Below are positions 23,000-36,109 of a stretch of DNA of 64,000 bases, piece after piece (within the stretch, counting starts at the first letter, position 1; each line of letters starts with the position of its first letter). Under the pieces are notes generated by a model that saw only the letters and a list, made by a program, of their open reading frames with translations, did no database searches and was not told the DNA's origin. The stretch comes from Hyparrhenia diplandra (Eukaryota > Streptophyta > Magnoliopsida > Poales > Poaceae): positions 124,001 through 188,000 of the forward strand of contig JADLZK010009368.1 in NCBI GenBank assembly GCA_015847255.1, given 5' to 3'. The translations under genes were made by a program, and so were the position numbers.

Positions 23000-24170
23000 T
23001 ACCTATTTCTTAATACTCCATAGTTTTATCAATGGAGTTTTCTTGGTTCTTTAAGCTGTGACAAATGAAGGATCCTTGTGGTGTAGAGCTGAAGCAATAA
23101 ATCTCTGAGTACTGCGTTCAGATTTCTTTAGGTATTAGCGGGGTTTATAATGCCCATGGTAATGCGGGCAGTTAGGACCTGTGAACTAATAAACTTATTT
23201 TCATCTAAATTAATTAAACGGCAGAGCTCAGTGTGTTCGAGAAAACATAGGAAGCATCAGGCTGCCGTGTCGGTGCGACGGTGCCTCACCGGTCAGGTCA
23301 CCACACCATGTGCTGTTGCCAACCGTCTCGTCGCGTTCTAGGATTAGGAAACTAGGAATCCCAGCAAATGCGTCAGACGATTTCACATGACACGGCAATA
23401 CTCTACTACCATATGCAGCCGAAAGGCGGAAGACCTAAACAAATGGCGACGCCGCAATGTCGTCGGTCAGCCGAGGGAGAATGTTTTGCCTGCCCCTTTA
23501 GCTTTGCCCTCCTGGAATCGTGCTGGGCGGCCGGCCGCGCGGCATCCGCCGTGCGTTCCGCGGCCCGCGCACTACACGGGAGCTGCTGCCAGTCGCCAGA
23601 TAATCCCGCGTCGCCACCCGACGTGAAGGTGCGACGGGCGGCGGCCGGACTTTCCGGCGGTGGGCGGCGGCGTCCGTTGGTGCGGTCACATAACGCACGC
23701 GCCGCGTCCGTGTGCGAGCGCGATGCTAGCGCCAGCGCGATCGACGCGATGGGTTACCTTAGAACTGAAGTGGAAACACGGATGGCAGCAATGCGTTCGT
23801 TAGGTAGCGGGCGGCGGGCGGCGGCCGGCGGCCAATTTTGGAATCTCTCGTCGTAGTCGTAGAGGGGAGGCAATTGGTTTGTCCGTTTGCCAGGCGTTTC
23901 CTCCTGGTCCAAGCAACCTATTGGCTTGCTAACGGCTAGCCTCTTATAATCATCCCCTACGAGCGTGTTGGTTAGCAATGCACAATAAGTAACCAAAGAT
24001 GATGAGAATTCCATCCATTATATAAAGGATTAGACCAAATTGAAGCATACGGATAAACCATGTGAAATATTCCTCAAATCAAAAGTTAAAAATAGATAAA
24101 TTGTGCTGAGTCATTTTTTTGCTTAGGGGCAAAACCGTCCTTTGATGCTTGACTTAACACTGTTATAAAT
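23000..24170. other. Intergenic; GC-rich block without recognisable gene
   Basis: 23450-23860 is strongly GC- and CpG-rich with repeated gggcggc/gcggccgg words and an open plus frame of 162 codons (23368-23856). The translation is low-complexity Ala/Arg/Ser without domain similarity, so it is not called. The rest is AT-rich. Confidence 0.35.
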
Positions 24171-24179
24171 CCTAAAACT

Positions 24180-25340
24180 ATTTTTTTTAAGCGAGGAAGA
24201 ACCTCATTTCCATTGAACAACGGAAATACAAATAGAGTTTTGAAACCTAGACCACAGACTTAGACAGTCTCAGGACATAAACTTGTAGGATATTAAGCCT
24301 AGGATATGAAACCTATGGCTACACGAAGACCAACAAACACTAACTTGTTTGTTTACCGAGTAGCAGCAATTATCACAAACATTTGACTAGAACAGATAAC
24401 AGGCAGACAGTAACCCAAGTATCAACGACAACTTCCAGAGAAGCCCATCAACAACAACCACAAGTTTTTGGAAGACAACGCAAGGAAAGGAGCATCCTGG
24501 TGCCGTTCCTCAGCTTCATCTTCATTCTTCTGTTGTATCATAGTCTTGTCGTCCAGTTGGTGGATGGAGGTGGAGCTTTTCGCCTTCTTGGTCAACAGCT
24601 TGACTGCAATCTCAATGGTAGTATTAACACCGGCTTTGATGGCATCCTCTTCTTCCTTGGAATACAGCCCTGCCTAGTAACTCATTAAGGCACAAGCATG
24701 ACAAACAATAGAAATAGGGTTTAGGGTTTTGTATCTTCTTTCTTTCAAAAGAAACACTCTTTCTAGCTTTCCAAATAGCCCAACAAACAGCTGCTATCCC
24801 TAATGTATGACAATTCTGATTATTAGGAAACCTTTTTTCACACCAAAGCCAAGCTTGATTAAGATTGTTAGGGAAATTAGATGCTCCAAAACATGTAGCA
24901 AAAGTAGCCCAAACTGTTTTAGCAATATTGCAAGTGAAAAAAATGATGTTGAATACTCTCATCAGTTTGGCAGAAGTAACATACATGATCTCCTTGCCAT
25001 TTTCGTTTAATCATATTATCCTTTGTCAAGATAGCATTATTCATCATAAGCCATAAGAAAATCTTAATCTTGACTGGAATTTTACTCTTCCAAATTCTCT
25101 TATGTACCAGAATCACTCATTGTCAGAATATTATACATTGATTTTACTGAAAAGAGTTTTTTTCTTCCCAAATCTCCAGAAGACAACATCATCATGTTGA
25201 AGTAGTTGTATTTGTGTAATTTTTTCAACTATATTATCCCACTGTATGCTCCATCTATCCACTAACCATCTTGAGAAGATTACACAAGATATCCTAAAAA
25301 TGGAAGGGTCATATAAACGGAACTAAAGATAGTTTTTGGG
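24180..25340 (-). mobile_element. 5'-truncated L1-type LINE (zf-RVT end of ORF2)
   Basis: Minus-strand frames at 24919-25116 and 24624-24986 encode the C-terminal zinc-binding part of a plant L1 ORF2: RIWKSKIPVKIKIFLWLMM, CYFCQTDESIQHHFF, then AVCWAIWKARKSVSFERKK. The element ends toward low coordinates with a poly-T (poly-A on the minus strand) at 24180-24188 preceded by cgaggaagaacctcatttcc, a common 3' end of grass LINEs. It is broken by frameshifts. Confidence 0.7.
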
Positions 25341-26470
25341 CGAAATAGGTAAGTTCAAACAATAAAAGGGACAAAAAGGTAAACTGAACTTTTTTCATGG
25401 CCACGAAAATATTTCTCTCAACTATAAAAGGTGCTTAGTGTTATAATGTATTTAGAGCTTTGGTGTACTCTACAACTTTGATTCTGAATAAAAACATAGG
25501 CCTATGGCTTCTTTATCCTTGATGTCGCTCCGACGCTCCTCAATGATGGTTTGATGGCCATCGCTATCCTCGCTGACTATGCTGACCTCCTATTCATTGA
25601 TAGTCAGGGTGTTATTCAACACAAAATGTTGTTGTTGTTGTCAGATTGGGTCATCTCCATGTGTGATTTTCTGTTTGCCTTCGAATGTTTCAATTCCATT
25701 CACTAACCATTGTAGATCACGTGAATAGAGATAAATGGAAGGACAAAATTGTTTTTTTGTAATATATTAGTTGCTATTAGCTGGATTGGGATAGCTAATG
25801 AAAGAGTTATTAGCTGAGTGTCCAACTAATAATCAGTTGACCTATTTGCTAGACTAGATCCATTTGAATCCACATGAAGTATCATTTAGCAGTTAACTAT
25901 TAGTTGTTGGATCCCAACAGACTATAGTTGCAAAAAGTGATCAAAATTAGATGGAAAATTAGTAAATTGTTAGCACAATTGTAAAGGAGAGAAATGTTCT
26001 TATTATCTGATTGAGGCAAAGTTTCCACTTTGTTGCCCACTTGGTCCAACTTTGTTGTGATATTTCTCAATCAATAAAAGCTCACGTCTAAAACAAAACA
26101 ACTAGTACTAAAGCATTCGTGAAGCTATATTAACCAGACATACACTTTATATAAACTGGCGAGCACATACCTACTAGGTTTCGATGAAATAAAATTCTTG
26201 AGCACTGTATGAACTCAAACTCAATGTGTTAAGACTGGAGCTCGTATATGGAATCTATACCACACCGCATAATGGTATTTCAGATTTACGTTTATACCAC
26301 CGGATGAAATGCACTAATCTTGCCGAAAGAGACGAGCCGTGATTTTGTTCGGAAAAAAGCCGGAACCCAATCATACCTCGTACAGGCAGACAGACAGCGT
26401 GTACCTGAAGCAAACAGCGCCTGCCATGTCACGGAAGCATTAACGTAACAGGAGCGTGTATATGCAGAGG
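25340..26470. other. Intergenic DNA, AT-rich
   Basis: No gene. 25770-25920 contains partly inverted ttagctg/cagttaac and tggatccc words typical of MITE ends, but no clean terminal repeat pair could be defined. Confidence 0.35.
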
Positions 26471-26499
26471 CTACAGCTCATCCAACTTCAAGCCACTCC

Positions 26500-26764
26500 C
26501 CATATTTGGCTGTTTTCCGTCCCCATTTCTCTTCTTCCCGTTTCAAAAGCGCGTCCAATTTAATCCGAAAAAATCCCACACATCGAGCCTTCGAATCCAG
26601 CGGCTCTTGGATTCATTCATTCATTCATCCGTCTTGCTCTCCGTCATTTCGGAATCGGCCGGCGGGCAGCGAGCACCCGCCCTCCGCGTGTGTCGAGGCT
26701 TTCGGTGGGGCGTATTCACCTCCGGTGGATTTGGAATCGTGCCTTCTCTGCACGGCATGCACAA
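26500..26764 (+). other. Probable 5' UTR exon of FAB1
   Basis: A GC- and CT-rich segment ends in ACAA|GTAAGT at 26764, and the next acceptor TGTGCAG lies at 27551, 38 bp before the FAB1 ATG. This implies a 5' UTR intron of about 0.79 kb, common in plant genes. The transcription start is a guess. Confidence 0.4.
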
Positions 26765-27588
26765 GTAAGTTTTGATGCTTTTCCCCCTTCGTCTCAAATC
26801 GCGTTGTTTCTCGGGTTGGCTATTTGATGATGAAAGGTAATCAATCGGGGGAAACCTTCCGAATTCTCGGGCGGCGGCGGCGGCGGCGATCGCGAGGCAT
26901 TTGGCCATCTGCGTGCTTTTTTGGGGCACTGTTTTGGTTGCCACCGCTTCCTCCTCCACCGCAGCCGCGCGGCGTTGCCTGCTTGCCGCCGCATCGCCCT
27001 CCGTCCTCGGCCATCGGCCGTCGCCCTGTAGCCTGTAGGGCCCCTCTCCTAGCGCGCGCCGCTAGACTTAGCGTCGCCCGCCTCCGCGTCGATGTGGGCA
27101 GAGGCTGCTGCCCGCCCTCCTCCCATTAATAGGTGAATATACAACTTAATCTAGTGTTTGTTGTGTTATGAATTGGAAGGCATTTGGCGTTAGCTGCATA
27201 ATCTAAGTTGTTCGGCGAACATTTTATTATTTCCGCCTTGTATATTATCTCCGTAATCCTCATGATGTCTCCGAGTTTACTTGTGATGTCAAATCCCTGG
27301 TTCACTGAAATTTAAGTGTTTTTCCTTGCCGTTATTATAATTTTTCAATTTGACCCACTTCAGTGCAGTTTGTTACTACGAGTAGAATTTTACTGCAATT
27401 TGTCCAGTAAGCTCAGAACTTAACAGAGTGATCGGGTCCGCGTGCTCGAAAGAAAACAAATAATTCTCGTTCCCCTGTGGACATTTAGCGATTAGTCTCT
27501 CAGGTTATGGTTTACCTGAGTGGATGGCTCCAATGTTATTTCTATGTGCAGGTGGCATGCTAGCACAATAATGCAGTGAAGTTGTGCC

Positions 27589-30500
27589 ATGAGTAAAATG
27601 TGTCACGCATGTGCATCAGAAGAGACAACCATGAATGAAGCTAATATGGACCTGACCTGCAGTACATCTTGCTGCAATATGTGTGACCATGGTGAGGGAT
27701 CATCAATTGTTACTGGTGAGATCAACTGGTTGACCATGGACTCGAGCCCTTCAAGCACTCCTTATGGCACCCCTGTTTTTACCCGAGAAAATTCTTTCTC
27801 AAGCTTTGCCAGTTGCTTTTCAAGCCTTGGTGAGTGTTGGAGCACTCCTCTCTTAGATAAGTAATATGATTATTTGTATCATTTAACATCATTTTCTTGC
27901 ATAACAATAATTTCTCTATGGCTTTTATCTTCATCAGGTGACTCTCTAACAGATTCTGATTCTGAAGAGGAGATTGAACTACATGATACTGGTCAATTTC
28001 ATCATGATAACCTATTAAGCAATGTTTTTATCGAGCAAGATGAAAGTTCATTACGAGTGGAAGAATGTCAATTCAAGGATATTGCTGATGACTGTACTAT
28101 TTTTTTTCCATTCCAGTAAAACAATATATTTCATCAACTGAACAACAGTTGGAGAGACACGATGACTCCACCAAGGGAAATTTTGATGCCACTAATATTT
28201 CATTGGATTCGGATGTATCTTCTGAGAGGATAGAAAAAGATCCAATCCGATGATCAACTGGTAAGAACGAAATGTGGTGTTCTAGTGGAAGATACTGATC
28301 ATAAACAATCAAGTGTGATAGTTGTTGAACAGATCACTAGCCTTCCCATGCCGGTGGTGATATTTTTCCATTGAATGAACAAGTTATGGATGGACCCGGC
28401 AGTACCGTGGAGAATGCAATAGTTTATAACAACATATCGAATACCGAACCTGAAATGAAACATGGTACTCACTGTGAAAATGAAAATGAATGCTTATACC
28501 CACTAGTATTGCCCAGTTTTTGATACAGATCCTCACATTTGGTTACCACCAGAACCAGAAAATAAGGAAGATGAGTTTGATACTATTTCTAATGATGACG
28601 ACGAGGGTGGAAATAACAGCACTGGGTGGAGTAGGTCAAGTTTCAAGGATAACTTAGCAGATAGAAACAAGGAAAGCCGTGAAGATCAATTGCAGAAAGT
28701 AATGTCAGAAGTCATGAATGGGCAATTCAAGATCCTAGTAAGTCGCTTCTTGGCTGCTGAAGGGCTCTCTTTATCTGATGGATGCACTGATAAAAATTGG
28801 CTCGATATTGTTGTGTCATTGTCATGGGATGCTGCACTACTTGTCAAACCTGATGCCAATTCTGGAAATGCAATGGATCCTGGTACATATGTGAAGGTGA
28901 AATGCATAGCTTCAGGATCTTACCAGCAGAGGTAACAAATTGATATTGTAGTGTTCTTTCCTTATCCTTACATGTTTTTTTTTCAATTTGGTTCCCTTTC
29001 TTTGTTCCTTTGATAGTGAAGTGATCAATGGTCTTGTTTTTAAGAAGAGTGCTGCACACAAACAGATGCGTACCAATGTAAAGCATCCAAAACTGTTACT
29101 TTCTTCAGGGCGCCCTTGGCCATTCGTCAACAGGGCTATCATCAATAAATTCAATGAAACAGGTTTACATTCATACTCATATGTTCTTAGCCAATTTTTT
29201 TTTTTACATCGCATAGATAAAACACCACATAGTAGGCGAGTTTTACAAAATTCCTCTTTGTCCTCATTGACCAGGAAAACGATCAGCTGGAGAGAACTCT
29301 CTATGAAGTGATAATCAAATGCCAGCCAGATGTTATATTGGTCGAGAAAGCAGTTTCACGTAACGTAAATGAATATATTCAGAAACAAGGAGTTACGGTA
29401 GTAAGTGACATGAATACCCATCGGCTGGAAAGAATTGCTCGTTGCATTGGCTCTCCGATTATATCGTTGCGAGTGTTCTTACGAAAAACCAGTATTATTA
29501 AGCAGTGTGAGTCTCTCCATTTTGAAAAGTTTCTTGAAGAGCATAATATTAGTGAAGATGGAAAAAAAATCATGCAAAACATTTTTTATTTCTAGAGGGT
29601 TTTCCAAGACCCTGGGATGCACGGTATGTTTTCTCTTTCTTACTTGTTTTGTATGTATAATATTTTATATTTATGTAGTAGTCGGTGTTATCTTTTCTAT
29701 TTATGTAGTCTGGATTTTTGATTGGTTGAGTGCATGGGTTAGATATACCTTTTAATGGCCTCCTTGGGCTACATTTGGCGTACAGATTGTGTTTCTCTTT
29801 TGGTTTTCAAATAAGGTTCGCTGGTTCGCTTGAGACATTTTCTGAAAAATTGCCTACATTTTTCATTTTTGTGTGTTTGGCGTACAGAAGGACTTGCACA
29901 TGGTCTTTATTGACCTCGAGAAGGCGTATGACAAAGTACCGAGAAACGTCATGTGGTGGGCCTTGAAAAAACACAAAGTCCCAACTAAGTACATTACCCT
30001 CATCAAGGATATGTACAAAGATGCGACTACATGTGTTCGAACATGTGGCGATACCAGTGACTTTCCAATTAACATAGGACTACATCAGGGTCAGCACTGA
30101 GCCCTTATTTATTTACTTTGGTGATGGATGAGGTCACAAGGGATATACAGGGTGATATCCTTTGGTGTATGCTCTTTGCTGATGATGTGGTGCTAGTGGA
30201 CGAGAGTAGAGCAGGGGTAAATAGGAAGTTGGAACTGTGGAGGCACACGCTAGAGTCGAAAGGGTTCAGACTGAGTAGGACCAAGACCGAGTACATGATG
30301 TGCGACTTCAGTCCGACTAGCCACGAGGATGGGGACGTTAGCCTTGGACAAGTGGTGGCCAAGAAGGATACTTTTCGGTATTTAGGATCTATGCTACAGA
30401 AGGATGGCGACATTGATGAAGATGTTAGACATAGAATCGCAGCAGGTTGGCTGAAGTGGCGTCAAGCTTCGGGCATCCTCTGTTATAAGAGGGTGCCACA

Positions 30501-33500
30501 AAAGCTGAAAGGGAAGTTCTATAAGACGGCGATTCGCCTGGCGATGCTATATGGTATTGAATGTTGGCCTACAAAAAGGCAACATGTCTAACAACTGAGC
30601 GTGCAGAGATGCGTATGTTGCGTTGGTTTTGCGGGCATACTAGAAGGGATAGAGTCCGGAATGAAGAGATTCGGGATAGGGTCGGGGTGGCTCCTATCGA
30701 GGAGAAATTGATTCAACATCGGTTGAGATGGTTTGGACATGTTCAACGGAGGCCTCCTGAGGTGCCGGTGCGTAGTGGGTTTTAGAGCGGGTAGATAATG
30801 TAAAGAGAGGTAGAGGTCGACCTAGACTGATTTGGGACGAGTCGGTTAAGAGAAACCTAGCTATCAGTGCCTGAACCGTGACCTTTGTTTCTTTTTCTAT
30901 CTACCATCTTTACCTTTTGTCTCATGCCTTTTGTGTGTGTGTGTTCTTTTATACTTGTTTCATATGAGTTTCATCTCTAGCCTACCCCGGGACTAAAGGC
31001 TATGTGGTTGTTGCTGTTGTTGTTGTTGTTGTTGTTGTTGGTCATAATGAAAGGAGCTACCCATACTCATCAGCCTCCACTTAAAGATGATTTCAGCTGT
31101 TTTTTATAAAATTTTCCGTCGAAACAACTTTGTTTCATGTTTTCCAGATAGCCCAGCAAATTAGTGTTATTCCAGATGTGTGTACTTTGCTCCTATTAGG
31201 TAACCAATTCTTAACCCAAACCCAGCATTGTGCAAGATCCATTGGTATGTTCTTAGCACCAAAACAATGTCCAACAACACTCCATACCAACTTTGCCACT
31301 GGACATTCAAAGAAGAGGTGAAATTGTTTCATCTTGATCACAAAAAAATAACAGGAAGGCTCTCCATTCCAGTTTCTTTTAGTCAGGCTATCTTTGGTGA
31401 AAATTGCATTATTCCCCATCAACCAGATATATTTGGTTTTGAATGGAAAGTTTCTCACTTTCTCACACACAACATCCCACTGTGATCTGAACTATTCAGG
31501 GAGCCATCTACTGGAAGATAGATCTATATTCCTTGAAAAGCAACATTCTATGATGATATCGTGTTGGTCACACAATAGTACTTGGTTTGAAATTTTACAC
31601 ATAAATGTTCAGGATAGAGCAAGGTGTCCTTCTAAAAAAGTTTTTTGGCCATTTTTAGTATCAATTGTCCTCCCCTGGAGGCGCAGCTTACTTTGAGCAG
31701 GTCTGCCCACACAGGGGACTCTTCCTGCCTGTGTTTCACAGTGCATATGGACTGCCCCTGGAGGTATTTATTTTTGATAATAATATCCTGCCATGTTTGT
31801 TCTTCATTTTCATGTCTACACCATCATTTGCGCACTGTCATTCAATTTCCCAAGGCTTTCACACCCAGATCGCCTTTTCTCATTCTCATTATTACAATTT
31901 TAGTCCATGTAGACAGATGTTACCACCTTGCCTTGTCCATCCTACATGTGGCAAATAGGGGCATGTGATCTTACCTTGGCATTTATTGATGATCTATGAC
32001 TTAGTGAGATGGGACAAACTAATTCGCTGTGTGAGTTTACATCTAGAAGAAGCTCTGCTGGAGTAGAATATGGAGAGAAAAAGTTCTCACTGTTAGGTAT
32101 GAGCTGGCAAGAGCTCAAGACGAGTTGACAATGGCTATGCTATGCTGTAACAGACCAAAATTCACTGTTGGTAACACCGTTCAGTTCCACTCATTTTACT
32201 TAGTATTGCATTGAACTACATTAATAATGTTGCCTGTCCGTCATACTTTTCTGCTATTTGGAGTTTTATAGGTTGTGCTAGTGCTAGTGCTGATTAGTTT
32301 GACATTGTTCTGCAGATACTGCTGAAAGGAGCAACAAGGGAAGAACTTAAGAAGATTAAGCGTGTGCTTCATTTCACTGTCTTTGCAGCTTACCATTTGA
32401 TCCTTGAAACTTCATTTTTTGCTGATCAAAAGTTGTTTACGACAGAGAAAACTATCACAGGGAAAGAGAAGTGCTTTAAAACTAAACCAGAACTGCTTGG
32501 TCCCTGTTATGATAGTTCAAACAACAGTGACACCATGAATAACACTCCATCTTGTGGTGATCAATATCCTAATCAGGAAAAGCTCATTCATACTGAGAAA
32601 TCCATACCATTACATCTTCATGATTCCAAAACTGCGACATCTGAAGATCCTGCTGGTGAAGAGCATGTTGACAGCAAAGGCATTCAATCATACTCATCCC
32701 TGCCTGTTTCAGATCCCTCACCAAATTTTATGCAGGACATGTCATCACCAGATTGTGCTAAGTCTGACACATCTGATGGTTTTGATGGGTCACCATTCAC
32801 TGATACTTCCAAAAAGAGGCGCAGAAAAAAGCAATTGTCTAGCGACAATTTTCAGGGAACTTTTGATGTGATTCGTGCTGAGAGTGGAGCTTCTTTGAAT
32901 ACTCAGGACATCTTGATTTCAATGTCTAGCCAACATATCAGGAACCAAGCTGTTTGTGAGCAGAGTCACCTTTTCGCGGATAACTTATTATGGGTATTTC
33001 GATACATCTCTTGGACGATATTTGCAAGACACTTTACTTAATGAGGTCATACATCTTACTATTTGTTAATATTTGTTAATTTAAGATATCCTTCATTTTT
33101 CTTGCTGTTTCCTCCAATAATAATTAAACTGTTTACAGAAACACAGCTGCCTATCATGTGGTGAATCTCCAGAATTTCACATGTACTCTTATACCCACCA
33201 TAATGGTACTCTCACTGTTCTTGTGAAAAGACTTCCCTTGGAGTTGACACTTTCTGGGGAAACTCAAGGAAGAATTTGGATGTGGACCAGATGCTTGAGA
33301 TGCAATGCTAAGCCGGACCCATAGGGTTATAATATCTTCCTCTGCACGTAATCTGTCGTTTGGGAAGTTCCTGGAACTCAGCTTCTCAACCCACTCTGCT
33401 GCCAAGAAGCTACCAACATGTGGGCATTTACTTCATAGAGACTGCCTACGTTTCTTTGGGTAAATGTCTCCTATGCTCTTATACATATGAACATGGATTT

Positions 33501-36102
33501 TTTTAGATGAAACCGGGATTCTTTCCCCCTAATTTCACTGATATTCCTCGTCATTTTATGCCTTGCAGATTTGGATCCAATGTTGCTATGTTCAGATACT
33601 CATCTGTAGAAATATATTCTGCTTGTAAGCCTCCATTGAGTTTGGAGTTCAATAACCAAAACAAAAAGGATTGGCTTGATGTCGAAGTGAAGAATGTATG
33701 CTTCTGCAACATATTTTCTGCTGCTGCTTTTTATTTTCTTTTAGCCAATTGCATACTTGCATGCTAACATCATTCTATTCTTTAAGGTCCTTCTTAAATG
33801 GAAGCAACTCTTCATAGAAGTTGAAAATGTAATGCAAGACTTGAGATCAAGATACTCTAGTCAAGCCATGGGGGAAGACACCAGCATTTCAGTAGATGAG
33901 GGATTACTTTTGGAGGTGTCTAGGATGCTCACACAAGAGAAAAATGAAGTTGAGGTAATCATCCTGCATCAATTCTATTTTGCTGTCTATTAGCTGATTT
34001 CCTTACGCAAAATGATTTCAGATTATTTTATGGTATGTTAACATATTCTCTGTGTATAAGGTTTCTCTGAGGGAGTTTAGCCAAATTGCCATGTCCGAGA
34101 GTTTTGCACATGGGATCCTTGGTTTGAACCGGCTGTACCAGCAACTTCTTCTCGGATTCCACATTTGGGATCTTCGGTTGCTTCATATTCTGCAGTACAC
34201 TAAAGTTAATACTGCATCTTCAGACAATTCCATTCATGAAAGCACAGCAAAGAATGAGCTGAAGAGTTCGGGAAGTATTGCAATCCAGGACACACTGCCA
34301 GTTAAGGAAATTGGAACAGAAAGAAAGGAAACAATTATAAATTCTTCTGACTGCTTTGAAGATACATTTGGTGATACAATTTTGGACAAGGTTCATCTTA
34401 CTGATAAACTAATAACCAAAGAGCACGATTTGCCCATTTATCAAGATCATGATGTAAGATCAACTCTTTCCTCTTTAGGCGAAGCTGCTAATCACTTTGG
34501 AACCTCTGTCGAGGCAGCTAATGATAATTGTTCAGAGAAATTAAACACTATACCATTTATGAATGATGAACAACCTGCAGCATCCAATGTAAATGGCATG
34601 CATCATGTTGTCATTCCAAGTGATGATGCAGGAAAATGGGTCTGGAATCGATTTAATCAATTGGAAATGGAATACAAGAAAGAACTCCAAGGTGGTTCTT
34701 TGAATAAATTTTACTTCATCAACAAATACACCCCATGTTCTTCATCATTGGCACAATTAAAGCATCAAATGGACTTGGGACATTTTATAGCTGGCCGTGG
34801 TGGTAATATTTTTTTCAATTTCTGAGGAAGAGGTTTCTAGCATTATTGCTTACGCTCTAATTATATCTGAACAACAAGGGTTCTATTCTGAAGCTGCCTC
34901 TAGCAACTTCGATAGAAATGCTTCTATGCTGTCATCCATGTTGTCTACAAATGAGCCTTTAGAAAACAACGATAAACTTTCAAGGTTTGCATCACTAGTA
35001 TCACCTGAGGAAGCAACATCAGGCTTTTATGATTCATTTATGTCAGCTTTAAAAAGATCTGCATCACGAAATTGATCTGAACAATGAAAAGATAGCTCTG
35101 AGAAGCAAATATACTGTCGTTTGTATATATGCAAAACAATTCCATGATCTTCGGAAGATATGTTGCCCATCAGAACTTGCATATATTTCATCAATAAGCC
35201 GCTGCAAAAAACTGGAATGCGCAGGGTGGAAAGAGTAAGGTTTTCTTTGCGAAGTCAATGGATGACAGATTTATCATAAAACAAATCCAGAAGACTGAGT
35301 TTGACTCATTCTTAAAGTTTGGTCTTGAGTACTTCAAGCATTTTGGTGTATCTCAGGTTTCAAGCAACCCTACATGTCTTGCGAAAATTCTGGGAATATA
35401 TCAGGTATGTCGAATCTAACATGAAACTCCATGGCACATACTGTTCCTAGCATATTATGATGTATTTCTTTTTTTATACTATTTAAGGTTAAGGAAACTA
35501 GGAATGGCAAGGAGACAAGGGTTAACTTCATGGTTATGGAAAATGTTTTGTTTGGACGTAATATAATACGCAGATATGATCTGAAGGGTGCTCTTTTCTC
35601 ACGATATATTCCTGATTCAGAAAATCCTGAAAAGGTACTGCTGGATCAAAATTTTATTGAAGACATGCGTACCAAGCCAGTCTACATTGAAGGAAAAACG
35701 AAAAAACTCATGGAACGTGCTATTTGGAACGACACGTCTTTCCTAAGTGTATGTGTGCCTATTGCCAGCAAATAATTTGCATTGAGTTTAGATTCTTCAT
35801 TTTATAGGACTTTCTGTAATTTTGCCCTCAATCTTATATTTTGTATTTCCTTGTGCTCACAGCGCATGACTGTCATGGATTACTCCTTGCTTGTTGGAGT
35901 TGACAAAGAGAAGAAGGAGCTTGTGTTTGGAATTATAGATTATTTGAGACAATATACCTGGGACAAACAGCTGGAATCTTGGGTGAAGACATCTCTTTTC
36001 GTTCCAAAGAATCTATCCCCAACTGTAATTTCGCCTAGGGAGTACAAAATAAGATTCAGGGCGTTTATGTCACAATACTTTCTATCAGTTCCAGATGCTT
36101 GA
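27589..36102 (+). CDS. FAB1: FAB1/PIKfyve-type 1-phosphatidylinositol-3-phosphate 5-kinase without FYVE domain
   Basis: The product makes PI(3,5)P2 from PI3P on endosomal and vacuolar membranes. Exons inferred: 27589-27829, 27938-28931, 29017-29162, 29275-29623, 32316-33045, 33139-33459, 33569-33695, 33787-33954, 34061-35404, 35488-35748 and 35863-36102, total about 1,640 aa, close to Arabidopsis FAB1C/D. The N-terminus lacks a FYVE finger. The Cpn60/TCP1-like domain has KCQPDVILVEKAVSRNVNEY and ARCIGSPIISL; the Cys/His-rich region has HSCLSCGESPEF and CGHLLHRDCLRFF; the lipid kinase core has FMVMENVLFGRNIIRRYDLKG and VMDYSLLVGVDKEKKEL. At least nine one- or two-base indels break the frame, mostly in homopolymers (for example 29562-29569, 32971-32974, 34809-34815), while protein similarity continues in the shifted frame. 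Real decay or consensus error cannot be separated from sequence alone. Confidence 0.85.
29875..31040 (+). mobile_element. RTE-type LINE fragment in a FAB1 intron
   Basis: Reverse transcriptase motifs are clear: MVFIDLEKAYDKVPRNVMWW, then FADDVVLV (the catalytic FADD box) and TKTEYM, YLGSMLQKDG, MLYGIECWP, then RHTRRDRVRNEEIRD-like residues (30655) and HRLRWFGHVQRRP. These mark the RTE clade. The element ends in a (GTT)n tract (about 31007-31039) as RTE elements do. A frameshift near 30100 separates the two halves and the endonuclease part is missing. It lies in the 2.7-kb intron 29624-32315. Confidence 0.85.
31070..31970 (-). mobile_element. L1-type LINE fragment in the same FAB1 intron, antisense
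   Basis: The minus-strand frame at 31135-31470 encodes a zf-RVT C-terminus: NNAIFTKDSLTKRNWNGE, CYFFVIKMKQFHLFFECPVA and ITLICWAIWKT. It is related to the LINE at 24.2-25.3 kb. LINE-like peptide fragments continue upstream to about 31970. No intact ORF. Confidence 0.6.
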
Positions 36103-36109
36103 GTTTTGA

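Noticed and set aside
23368..23856. Plus-strand frame of 162 codons in a CpG-rich block
   Set aside because: Composition-driven, no recognised motif, no splice or promoter evidence.
27589..36102. Calling FAB1 a pseudogene because of many stops
   Set aside because: Splice sites and protein motifs remain conserved and most defects are run-length indels of the kind seen in all other genes here; the evidence does not separate decay from consensus error.
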